Shown: positions 26,294-35,800 of the stretch, piece after piece
How positions within the stretch are numbered: position 1 is the stretch's first letter
Layout: each line of letters starts with the position of its first letter
NCBI GenBank assembly: GCA_024207135.1
Contig: CP042428.1
Span: 3,286,001-3,350,000 of the forward strand
Source of the DNA: Arthrobacter sp. C2
GTDB lineage: Bacteria > Actinomycetota > Actinomycetes > Actinomycetales > Micrococcaceae
Reading direction: 5' to 3'
Length of the DNA: 64,000 nt
Made by a program: the position numbers and the translations under genes
Notes under the pieces: generated by a model
What the model was told of the DNA's origin: nothing
Seen by the model: only the letters and a program-made list of their open reading frames with translations
Databases searched by the model: none

Positions 26294-26848
26294 TTGGTAA
26301 AGGCGGAAAAGGTCAGTATTCCCAATGACGGGGACGTTTTTAGCATCGCCCTCGGTGACGGAACTGCTGCGGTAGGCCAAGTCGTGTCTTCCTACTTGGC
26401 CTCCCACTACGTCGTGCTCTTTGACTTCGTGGCGCCGGAGGATGAAGTTGGTTCAAGGATTTCAGATGCCCTTCAGGCCAAGCCGCTCTTCGGCGGATTG
26501 ACACTCGACGCTCTCTTCCGTCCCGGACGCTGGCAGATCCTGGAAAACCGCGACGTTGACAGCAGGAGATACCTGCCGGCGTACAAAACCGGGGCCAGCG
26601 ACCTTGGCAACATTAAAGTTGAGGATTTCAACGGTAAACGGAGCCGCGTAGCTTCCGAATTTGAGGCGGAGAACATTTCCTTGAGGAAAACATCCGCACC
26701 AATCATTCTTGAACGAGCGATGAAAGCGCATTTGGGACTGGAACCTTGGCACGCGGCCTTTGACGGAGTCAGGCTGGGCAATATGGTCTCAAGCGAGGAG
26801 CTCTTCGGAAAATGGGAAAGCACCGGTGCCAGCCGGACGTCGACTTAG
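26294..26848 (+). CDS. Imm26-like orphan immunity protein
   Basis: A 184-residue protein resembling the immunity protein 26 family of polymorphic toxin systems. GDVFSIALGDGTAAVGQVV at the start, GGLTLDALF, GRWQILENR, LPAYKTG and the FEAENISLRKTSAPIILERA block follow the family pattern. No ATG is available; TTG at 26294 with GGAAG before it is the best start, so the 5' end is uncertain. GC is visibly lower than in the flanking genes, a sign of transfer. No toxin gene adjoins it: its neighbours are M23 peptidases. It probably protects against a toxin delivered by kin or competitors. Confidence 0.6.
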   Translation: MVKAEKVSIPNDGDVFSIALGDGTAAVGQVVSSYLASHYVVLFDFVAPEDEVGSRISDALQAKPLFGGLTLDALFRPGRWQILENRDVDSRRYLPAYKTGASDLGNIKVEDFNGKRSRVASEFEAENISLRKTSAPIILERAMKAHLGLEPWHAAFDGVRLGNMVSSEELFGKWESTGASRTST

Positions 26849-27124
26849 GGCGGCTTCAGCAAGACTAGGCACGGGTCTTAAACGCAGGCACCGCCGATGA
26901 CAATGCCGGCACGCAAGTCGTCTTTGACCTTGCGTTCTCGCCAACTCGTGGAGGGGTCCGGTGGGCAGTAGCTTCGGTCTGGGCAGGGAATGGTGGGCCA
27001 GCTATGGCAACGCGCGTGAATGGGAATGAGCCTCTCAAGGCCCCGTGTCGGCGCGTTTTCCACAACCCTGCCAGGACGTGAAAGCCGGGCACGGTGAAAT
27101 CAATTGGGGATCTTGCGGATTGAA
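26849..27124. other. Intergenic region, nothing recognised
   Basis: About 275 bases without a convincing gene. A 75-codon frame on the minus strand (26865-27092) has no recognisable content. This may be debris left by past insertion of the immunity gene. Confidence 0.35.
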
Positions 27125-27152
27125 CCCTTTATTCCTGGCCACGCGTGCGTTA
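27125..27152 (+). promoter_or_regulatory. Shared promoter-like element before the second M23 gene
   Basis: CCCTT-N16-TGCGTTA, the same sequence blocks and spacing as at 24196-24223. It is placed 123 bases before the ATG. Conservation here contrasts with the unrelated sequence around it. Confidence 0.5.
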
Positions 27153-27274
27153 CGGTGATGCCTAAGTGTTCAGTTACTTGGGGTGACACGGACAACTCGC
27201 TGGTCTCGGCCAGACCACCTCCCTCATTTGGCTGCGCAAAAACTTCATGGTGACTCAACAGGGGGTTGTTACCG

Positions 27275-29173
27275 ATGAAAAAACATCAGGTCAATAGGGG
27301 TCCCGTGCCGGGCAGAGCCGGCCGTTCAACGAATAAGATCCCACAAATTTCAGCCTTGGGGCTTGCCGTGGCGATGTCGGGGGCGCCCGGCTTGGGCCTG
27401 TCCGCGAACCAAATCGCACCACAACCGGTACAAGCACCGAACTACGAAGCCGCGGCCTACGTGCAGCCGGTCAGGGTCTCATTGCTCAGCGGCGTGGACG
27501 CGATCGCGTGGCAGGCGCTGGGCATCACCAGCTCCGCCGCGGGGATTGGAAGCGACGGGGAACCGGCCGATGCCATGCCTGCTTTCCAGGCGCACTCCGG
27601 GTCCGGCCTGGGGGCTGCAACGCAGGCCAATGCCGCCGGCATCCTCGTTGGCCAGAACGTGGGAGTGCTTGGGGCGCTTCCAGGTAACATCCAGCTCATG
27701 CACCCGGTGGCGTCGCGGCATATCACCAGTCCGTTCGGGTTTCGGCATAATCCGACCGGACCTGGGACGCAGATCCACATCGGACAGGACTACGCCGTTC
27801 CCTGCGGGTCGCCGGTGTATGCATCCGCCGACGGCGTGGTGATCCAGTCGGCGTGGGCAGGGCATTCCGGCATGCGCGTGACTATCGACCACGGGTCCTC
27901 CGTGCGCACCGGCTATAGCCACAATTCCCGGCTCGTTGCCAAGGTGGGCGACGTCGTCAAGCAGGGCCAGCTCATCGCGTTGAGCGGCACCACGGGGAAC
28001 TCCACGGGTTGCCATGTGCACTTCGAGGTCATCATCAACGGGCGCTGGAACGATCCACGGAACTTCCTGCCTCCGATCTCGGGCCAGCCCAATCCCATGA
28101 TCGATTCGCGCCGCACCACCATCGCGGCCGAACCGATCCGCAACACCGGGGCTCCCCGCTCATCGGAGGGCGGTGCGGCGGACTTCCCGACACGTTGGGC
28201 CTCGGCACCTCACGCGCACAACCCAAGCCCGGCGCCAGCCAGGCACCGGGCACCGGCCGTTGCACCGAAGGCCGAGCCACCTGCAACACACAAGCCGGAA
28301 GCAAAGCCGAAGCCTGCGCCGCAGGTGAAGCCGAGGCCTGACACCAAGCCTGCACCGACTACCCAGGCTCCGGCGCCTCAGGTGAAGCCGAAGCCCGAAA
28401 CCAAGCCTTCGCCGACCACCCAAACTCCGGCACCTCAGCCGAAGCCGAAGCCGAAGCCGACACCGGCACCGACAACGCCGGCACCGACAACGCCGGCACC
28501 GACAACGCCGGCACCGACAACGCCGGCACCGGAAACGACCAACCCGCTGCCCGAGGTCAACGAGGTTCCGACGCTGGAGATCCCGCTTCCGGAAACCGAG
28601 ACCGATGAACCCTCGACCGGACCAACGGACGGGGCAACTGCACCGAAGGCCGACGACGCAGCGCCTCAGCTGGAATCCGAGCCGAAGACGTCCACTCCCA
28701 AGGACGACGGGACCACCCCGGATTCCGCCGAAATCGAACCGGCCAAGAAGGAATCCGACCAGGTAGCCCCTGCGGTTCAGAAGGCACCCGCCGTCGAACA
28801 GCTGCCGGTGAAGCCTGCCGAGGAACCCGAGGCCAAGACGGTCTCCGCTCCGGCGCCCCAGAAGGCCGAAGCTCCAGCTCCGGCCAAGAAGGTTGCAGCA
28901 CCGGCTCCGGTCAAAAAGGCCGCAGCACCGGCTCCCAAGCCGGTCGCCGCGCCGAAGGCCCCGGTTGAAGCCATCAAGGCCGCACCCGTGGCCAAGCCGA
29001 AGCCCGTGGCACCCAAGGCACCGGTTGCCCCGGTGAAGAAGGCTGCCGCACCGGCCCCGGCAAAGGCCGAAGCCGTCAAGCCAAAGGCCCCGAAGCCCGT
29101 GGCCAAGCCTGCCGCCGAAAGCACAGCCGACGCACCCGCCGACACGGGAGGTGAAGCGGCCGCCGACAAGTGA
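27275..29173 (+). CDS. Secreted M23-family peptidase with long Pro/Ala/Lys-rich C-terminal region
   Basis: A 632-residue paralogue of the gene at 24355. The signal segment covers residues 25-50. A shared pre-domain reads RVSLLSGVDAIAW against EVGLFGGVDAIRW. The M23 domain has HIGQD and HVHFE intact. From about residue 300 the protein is low-complexity: PKP/APTT repeats, then an acidic stretch, then about 130 residues rich in AAPAPKK-type motifs. Such Lys/Ala/Pro tails bind or thread through the anionic wall. No sortase or membrane anchor is seen. It is probably a cell-separation or wall-remodelling endopeptidase. A perfect hairpin follows its stop. Confidence 0.88.
   Translation: MKKHQVNRGPVPGRAGRSTNKIPQISALGLAVAMSGAPGLGLSANQIAPQPVQAPNYEAAAYVQPVRVSLLSGVDAIAWQALGITSSAAGIGSDGEPADAMPAFQAHSGSGLGAATQANAAGILVGQNVGVLGALPGNIQLMHPVASRHITSPFGFRHNPTGPGTQIHIGQDYAVPCGSPVYASADGVVIQSAWAGHSGMRVTIDHGSSVRTGYSHNSRLVAKVGDVVKQGQLIALSGTTGNSTGCHVHFEVIINGRWNDPRNFLPPISGQPNPMIDSRRTTIAAEPIRNTGAPRSSEGGAADFPTRWASAPHAHNPSPAPARHRAPAVAPKAEPPATHKPEAKPKPAPQVKPRPDTKPAPTTQAPAPQVKPKPETKPSPTTQTPAPQPKPKPKPTPAPTTPAPTTPAPTTPAPTTPAPETTNPLPEVNEVPTLEIPLPETETDEPSTGPTDGATAPKADDAAPQLESEPKTSTPKDDGTTPDSAEIEPAKKESDQVAPAVQKAPAVEQLPVKPAEEPEAKTVSAPAPQKAEAPAPAKKVAAPAPVKKAAAPAPKPVAAPKAPVEAIKAAPVAKPKPVAPKAPVAPVKKAAAPAPAKAEAVKPKAPKPVAKPAAESTADAPADTGGEAAADK
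28463..28537 (+). repeat. Five 15-bp tandem repeats within the M23 gene
   Basis: Unit CCGGCACCGACAACG repeated four times plus one variant, encoding PAPTT repeats. The identical units suggest slippage and length variation between strains. Confidence 0.85.
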
Positions 29174-29175
29174 AT

Positions 29176-29212
29176 CGCATGCCAAGGGCGCCGTGAACCG
29201 GCGCCCTTGGCA
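29176..29212 (+). terminator. Terminator hairpin
   Basis: A perfect 15-bp stem, CATGCCAAGGGCGCC, with a seven-base loop, directly after the second M23 gene. Confidence 0.85.
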
Positions 29213-29329
29213 TGTCACCCTCCGGGGCCGGTGCGTCATCCCGTCAGCGATCCAGCACACAAGTAGCTAGGATGGAGGTAGCCAACGAGGTCTACTCCCC
29301 ACACATTCCTTATCTACATAGGAGTCAGT

Positions 29330-30352
<1,023 letters not shown>

Positions 30353-30354
30353 CC

Positions 30355-30774
30355 ATGGCCGATCTTGGAGCAAACCTGCTGGGCATCCCCGCAACGCTGT
30401 TGCCGGAGGAAACCGAGGTCAACGCGCGGCTGGAAGCCGGAGACGAAGCCGTGGACATCGCCGCGGCCTTCCCGTCATCCTCGACCGGCTGGGCGCTGTT
30501 GGCCAACGAAGCGCATGCCGAGGGCCACGTCGTGGAGTCCTACGCCTACGCCCGCGTGGGCTACCACCGCGGACTGGACGCCCTGCGCAAGGCCGGCTGG
30601 CGTGGCCAGGGCCCGGTGCCGTGGGCGCACGAGCCCAACCGCGGGTTCCTGCGTGCGCTCTACGCGCTGCAGCGTGCCGCCGCGGCCATTGGCGAGGCCG
30701 AGGAAGTCGACCGCATCGGCCGCTTCCTCAACGACTCCGATCCGCTGGCCGTGGCCGCGCTCGAAGCCGAGTAG
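30355..30774 (+). CDS. DUF3151 family protein
   Basis: A 139-residue cytoplasmic protein of the DUF3151 family, function unknown. Conserved pieces are LPEETEVNARL near the start, WALLANEA, YAYARVGYHRGLDALRK, and WAHEPNRGFLRALYAL. It is co-transcribed with fba (two-base gap) and is followed by a very long hairpin. The constant pairing with aldolase in actinobacteria suggests a metabolic accessory role, but none is known. Confidence 0.88.
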   Translation: MADLGANLLGIPATLLPEETEVNARLEAGDEAVDIAAAFPSSSTGWALLANEAHAEGHVVESYAYARVGYHRGLDALRKAGWRGQGPVPWAHEPNRGFLRALYALQRAAAAIGEAEEVDRIGRFLNDSDPLAVAALEAE

Positions 30775-30802
30775 TCCAGCCGGCCCCCTTGTGCGGGCCC
30801 GG

Positions 30803-30852
30803 GCAGCAATTGTTCGTGCCGACCTTTGTGGTCAGGCACGAACAATTGCTGC
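30803..30852. terminator. 18-bp perfect inverted repeat between DUF3151 and the kinase gene
   Basis: GCAGCAATTGTTCGTGCC at 30803-30820 pairs perfectly with 30835-30852, and the 14-base loop can itself pair GACC with GGTC. There is almost no T-run. It probably ends the fba transcript and sets off the T7SS island. Because it ends 25 bases before the kinase ATG, it could also act on the kinase mRNA. Confidence 0.7.
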
Positions 30853-30877
30853 TTAACCAAGGAGCAAGCAACGAAAC

Positions 30878-32848
30878 ATGGCAAACGTGCAGCCCGGTGA
30901 CGCGCTCGGCGCCTCCTACCGCTTCGTCGAGCCCCTCGGTTCCGGCGCCGTCGGCGAGGTGTGGCGGGTCGGCGCGCCCTCGGGCGGGCCCGACCTCGCG
31001 GCCAAGGTGCTGCGCCCGGAACACGCGCACGACCCTGCCCTGGTGGAACGCTTCGTGAAGGAACGCTCGGTGCTGCTGGGGCTGGTGCACCCGAACATCG
31101 TCAAGGTCAGGGACCTGGTGGTCGAGGGCGACAAGCTGGCCATCCTCATGGACCTGGTGCCCGGCGGCTCGCTGCGCGACCTGCTCCAGGAACAGCGCAC
31201 GCTGCCCGCCGCGGACGCCCTGCTGCTCTGCGCCGAGGTGCTCGACGCGCTCGCGTACGCGCACACCCGAAACACCGCGCACCGGGACATCAAGCCCGAC
31301 AACGTGCTGCTGGCCGAACCCTGGACCCCGGGGCTCGCCAACGCGGTGCGCGTCTCGGACTTCGGCATCGCCGCGGTCATGCACGAGCGGGCCAGGCACA
31401 CCACCGGCCTGGTCGGCACCCCCGCCTACATGCCGCCCGAACTGCTCAGCTCCGGCGAGGTGGGCCCCGCCGCGGACCTCTACGCCACCGGCATCATGCT
31501 CTACGAGCTGCTGGCCGGGCGGACCCCGTTCGCCGGGACCGGCACCGACTTCACCGTCGCCTACCGCCACGTGACCACGATGCCGCCGCGCCTTGAGGTG
31601 CCCGAGCCGTTGTGGGAGGCGCTCGAGGCGCTGCTGGGCAAGGACCCGCGCCAACGGCCCGGCGCGCCCGAGGCCGCCGCATTGCTGCGCCGGCTCGCCG
31701 CCCGCCTCGCCGCCCTGCCGCCGTTGCCGATGGCCGAGGCACCCGGGGAATTCGAGCCCCTGGCGCGCCCGGCGACGGTGCTGCGCGGGGCGGGAATCCA
31801 ACTCGAACCCGCAACGGCACCCGGCACCGGCCTGCCCGCCTCCGCGCCGCCGGAGCTGGGACCGGCCGCCGGGCACACCGTGGTCCGCTCCCTGTCCCGG
31901 CCCGGGGAACTGCCCGGCGCCGCTGCGGCGCCCGCCCCGGCACGCACCGGGCGCCGGCGCCCGGCGTGGCTGGGCGGCAAGGCCGTCATATGGATCGCCG
32001 GCGGGCTCGTGGCGGCCGTCGGGATCACCGTCGGCGCCGTGGCGCTGGCCAACCCGAAGGCCCCGGACGCGGCCCCGGCTGCCGATTCCGCCGCGAGCCT
32101 GCAGGATGCCCCGCTGTCGTCCGGGCTGTCGATCGGCCGCAGCGCCCGCTACGACGCGCAGGCCCGCGAGGTCTCGCTGGAAATCACCTACACGGCACAG
32201 AAGGCGCCGCTGTCCGGGCCCTTCCTCGAGGTGCTCCCGGGTGCCTCCGCCGCAGCTTCCTGCCCGCCGGTGCGCTGGCAAAAGTCCGGGGCGACCCGCA
32301 ACCAGCCGAGCCTGACGGGCATCGACGCACCCTGCGGCTGGAGCCTGGCCGAGGTCGGCGTCCCGGCCAAGGGCAGTGTCCAGCTGCGCGCAACGATTCC
32401 CGTGGAACTATCCGGCGAGGACGCCCTGGACCAGTGGCTCAAGGACGCCGCCGCGGCCACCAACGCGGCCGTCTCGGATCCCGCGGCGGCAGGGTCCGCC
32501 TACCCGGTGCAGCGCCTGCGGGACATCCTGGTCAGCACCCCGGCGCGCACCGTGAGCCAAACGGCACTGCCGGTCACCCTGGTGCCGGTGTGGCCCGGGG
32601 GCGAGGACCTGCTGAACCCGCTGTACACCTCGCCGTCCACGGGCAAGGCCTCGGCGATGCTCGCCGCTGTCGCCGGGGGAGAGGACGGGGTGCGCTTCTC
32701 CGACGGCTGCTCCGGTTCCCTGGCGGTTTCCGCCGACGGGCTGGTGGTCACCGCGCTGACGGTCTCCCCGAGTTGCATCCTGCGGGCCGGGGTCGGGAAC
32801 TTCACCGACCTGGCCAGCGAACCGTTTTCCATCACCACCCGCGACTGA
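30878..32848 (+). CDS. Transmembrane Ser/Thr protein kinase of the T7SS island
   Basis: A 656-residue bitopic protein. The kinase domain spans residues 12-275 with all catalytic elements: Gly loop GSGAVG (21-26), VAIK-type Lys in AAKV (43), HRDIKPDN (135-142), DFG (161-163) and TPAYMPPE. A Pro/Ala-rich linker leads to one membrane helix at about 368-391. The rest (about 260 residues) is extracellular; it has several Cys and no PASTA repeats. Its gene runs convergently into the EssC-type gene, 18 bases apart. The FHA domain of that motor is a natural reader of a phospho-Thr made here. The topology resembles EssB of T7SSb, which carries a pseudokinase, but this kinase looks active. Confidence 0.88.
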   Translation: MANVQPGDALGASYRFVEPLGSGAVGEVWRVGAPSGGPDLAAKVLRPEHAHDPALVERFVKERSVLLGLVHPNIVKVRDLVVEGDKLAILMDLVPGGSLRDLLQEQRTLPAADALLLCAEVLDALAYAHTRNTAHRDIKPDNVLLAEPWTPGLANAVRVSDFGIAAVMHERARHTTGLVGTPAYMPPELLSSGEVGPAADLYATGIMLYELLAGRTPFAGTGTDFTVAYRHVTTMPPRLEVPEPLWEALEALLGKDPRQRPGAPEAAALLRRLAARLAALPPLPMAEAPGEFEPLARPATVLRGAGIQLEPATAPGTGLPASAPPELGPAAGHTVVRSLSRPGELPGAAAAPAPARTGRRRPAWLGGKAVIWIAGGLVAAVGITVGAVALANPKAPDAAPAADSAASLQDAPLSSGLSIGRSARYDAQAREVSLEITYTAQKAPLSGPFLEVLPGASAAASCPPVRWQKSGATRNQPSLTGIDAPCGWSLAEVGVPAKGSVQLRATIPVELSGEDALDQWLKDAAAATNAAVSDPAAAGSAYPVQRLRDILVSTPARTVSQTALPVTLVPVWPGGEDLLNPLYTSPSTGKASAMLAAVAGGEDGVRFSDGCSGSLAVSADGLVVTALTVSPSCILRAGVGNFTDLASEPFSITTRD

Positions 32849-32866
32849 TCCGGGCCCCGGAACGGC

Positions 32867-35800
32867 TCAGGCGCCGGGAGCGGCGCCCGGGCCCATGGCC
32901 TGGATGAAGGCCGGGGCCCCGCCGACGCAGAGGTAGCCGCGGCCCGGGGTCACCGCCACCGGTGCGCGGCGCGGCAGGGTCACCCCGAGCAGCTCGCCGT
33001 CGTAGTCGACGTCGGGAACCAGCAGCACCCCGCAGCGGGACTTGCGCAGCGTCTTGGTCCAGTGCGAATACAGGCCCCGCAGGTCCGCGGAGCGGCCCGC
33101 GGCGATCACGCAGACCCGCGCCGAGGAGGCCAGCAGGTTCGCCAGCGCCGCATCGGAGTCCTCGAAGCGCTCCGCGTCGTCGACCAACAGCACCACCGGC
33201 CCGCGCTCGAGCCGGATCGAGGCCAGCAGCGCCGGCAGGTCCTCCGCGCCCACCGCCACCTTGTCCAGGTCGGCGGTGGCCAGCGGGGAACGCCTGTCGC
33301 AGGCGCCCCAGACCGCAACCGGCTGCCCGCTGGCGGCGGCCGAGGCGCGGATCGACTCGGCCAGGGCCAGCAGCAGCGTGGACTTGCCCGAACGCGCGGG
33401 CCCGGCGATGAGCACATGCTCGCCCTCGTAGACCTCCAGCACGCCGGGGGCCAGGTCCTCCTCGCGCAACCCGACCGGGAAGCGCCACGGCTCCCCGTCC
33501 AGCGACGCCGGGGCGCCGAGTTCGGCAACGGTGAGCTGCTCGGGCAGCCTGCCGATTGCCGCGGGCTTCGGCTCCGCATCCGCCCAGCGCTCCGCCACCC
33601 GCTCCACGGCGGCGGCCAGTCCGCTGCCGGGGGTGGCCACGTGCATCTGGCGCAACGATCCGGCATCCACGCAGCGGCCGGGGACCGCGGCAGGGATGTT
33701 GGACCCGCGCACGCCCAGGGCCGAGTAGTCGTAGGGGTCCGCCAGCCGGTAGAGCCACTTCTGGACGGTGACCTCGTCGATGGCCGAGGGCACCGCCTTG
33801 GCGCGGGTGGTGGACACGGCGAAGTGCAGGCCCAGCGCCGGGCCGTCGGCGTAGGCCCGGTTCAGCGCGTCGAGCAGGCCCTGCCCGTCGTAGTCGGCGA
33901 ATTCGTCGCGCAGCGTGGCCAGCCCGTCGATGAGCACCAGGGTTTCGCGGCGCGCGCCGGGATCCGCGCGGCGGCGGAGCAACTCGGTGCGCAGGTGGCG
34001 CAGGAAGCGGGCCTGCTGTTCCCGGGAGCCGGGGCCGGTGCCCACGTAGGCGGAGGTGTGCGGCAGGCCGGCCAGCGGGGCCAGGGCACGGGACCCGGTG
34101 TCAAGCACCAGCAGGTCAAGCTCCCGCGGGTCGGTGGCGGCCGCGGCGGCCAGGGCCAGGGAGGCCAGCGTGGTGCTGGTGCCCGATCCGGCGATGCCCA
34201 GCAACAGCAGGTTGCCGCGGGCCAGGTCCCAGCCGGCCGGAGACTGGCGCTGGGCCTCCGGCTCGTCCTTCAGCGCGACCTCGATGGTGCGCCCGCGCAC
34301 CGCGCCGACCACCGGAATCGTGGATGCCAGACGCCCCGGCGCGGCTTCCGGCGCGGCTTCCGCCTCGGCGTCCGCGGGGTCGAAGCCGGCCAGGTCGACG
34401 CGTTCTCCCAGCGCCACGGGCCACACGGGCCGCGGAACCCCGAATCCCGCGTCCTCGTGGGCCTGGTTGATGGCCGCGATGAGCTCGTCCAGGTCGCTGG
34501 CCCCGGATTCGGTGCCCGGGGCCGGGGCCCTCACGGGGGCCGGATGCCCGAAGTGCCCGATGTCGCTGAGCACCAGCTCGGTGGAATCGGCCCGCGACGC
34601 GCGCCCGGTGACCAGCGCGGTCTGCACCCCGGTGATCTCGTCCTGCCCCAGCTTGATGTAGGCCCGCCCGGTCTGCGCGCGGGTGATGCCCGCGGCCGCC
34701 GGGACGCCGATGACGTTGGAGGAATCGTCGCGGCTCTGGACGCGCAGCGCCACCCGCAGGTTGGTGTTGGCCAGGATGTCGTCGTTGACCACCCCGGCGG
34801 GGCGCTGGGTCGCCAGGACCATGTGCACGCCCAGGGTTCGCCCGACCGCGGCGACGGAGACCAGCGAGGAGAGTACCTCGGGGAAATCCTTGGCGAGCAT
34901 CGCGAACTCGTCGACCACCAGCAGCAGCCGCGGCATGGGCTCGTCCGGGTTGGTGGCCAGATAGGCATCGAGGTTGTCGATGTCCTCCCCGGCCGCGGCA
35001 AAGATCCGCTGGCGGCGGGCCATCTCCGCCTCGAGGGAGCGCAGGGCCCGGTCGGCCAGTTGCTCGTCGAGGTTGGAGATGGTGCCGATGGTGTGCGGCA
35101 GCGCCTCGCAGGCGGCAAACGCGGCGCCACCCTTGAAGTCGATGAGGATGAAGTTCAGCCGGGTGGCGTCGTTGCGGGCCGCGAGCCCGGCGACCAGGGA
35201 GCGCAGGAATTCGCTCTTGCCCGATCCGGTGGTGCCGCCGACCAGCCCGTGCGGCCCGTCCTTGACCAGGTCAAGGGACATCGTCCCGGATTCGGAGGTG
35301 CCGATGGGGGCGGAGAAGCCCGTGGCCTTGGCCCACGCCGCGCGGATCGACGCGGCATCGGGGGAGGGCATGCCCGGCAGCTCGGGCAGGCGCACCAGGG
35401 AGGGCAGCGCCGCCCCGGGCACCACCAGCTCCGGGTCGTCGAAGCGGGCCAGGTCCATGGCGCAGCGCTCGGCCGCGTCGAGGCCGAGGCCGGCGAGCAC
35501 CACGTCGGGAACGACAGTGAGCTCGCCGAGGTCGTGCACGGATGCCGCAGCGTCGGCCCCGACGGTGATGACGGTGGTGCAGGCGGCGGGCAGCTGCTGC
35601 TCGGAGGCGGCAATCACGATGCCCGAGACTCGCGGTCCCTGCGCCGGGCCGCGCCCGCCCAGGCCCGGGATGGAGCGGCCGTGACCCAAAAGCTCGCGCG
35701 CAGGGGCATCGCGGCCCTCGGTGAGCACCTCGGAATCGAGCACCAGCAGCGTGGTGCCGCCGGGGCGTTCGTCCAGGGATTCGCGCAGTTCGCGCAGCAG

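Noticed and set aside
26865-27092. A 75-codon minus-strand frame between the immunity gene and the second M23 gene
   Set aside because: No ribosome binding site, no domain and non-coding-like composition.
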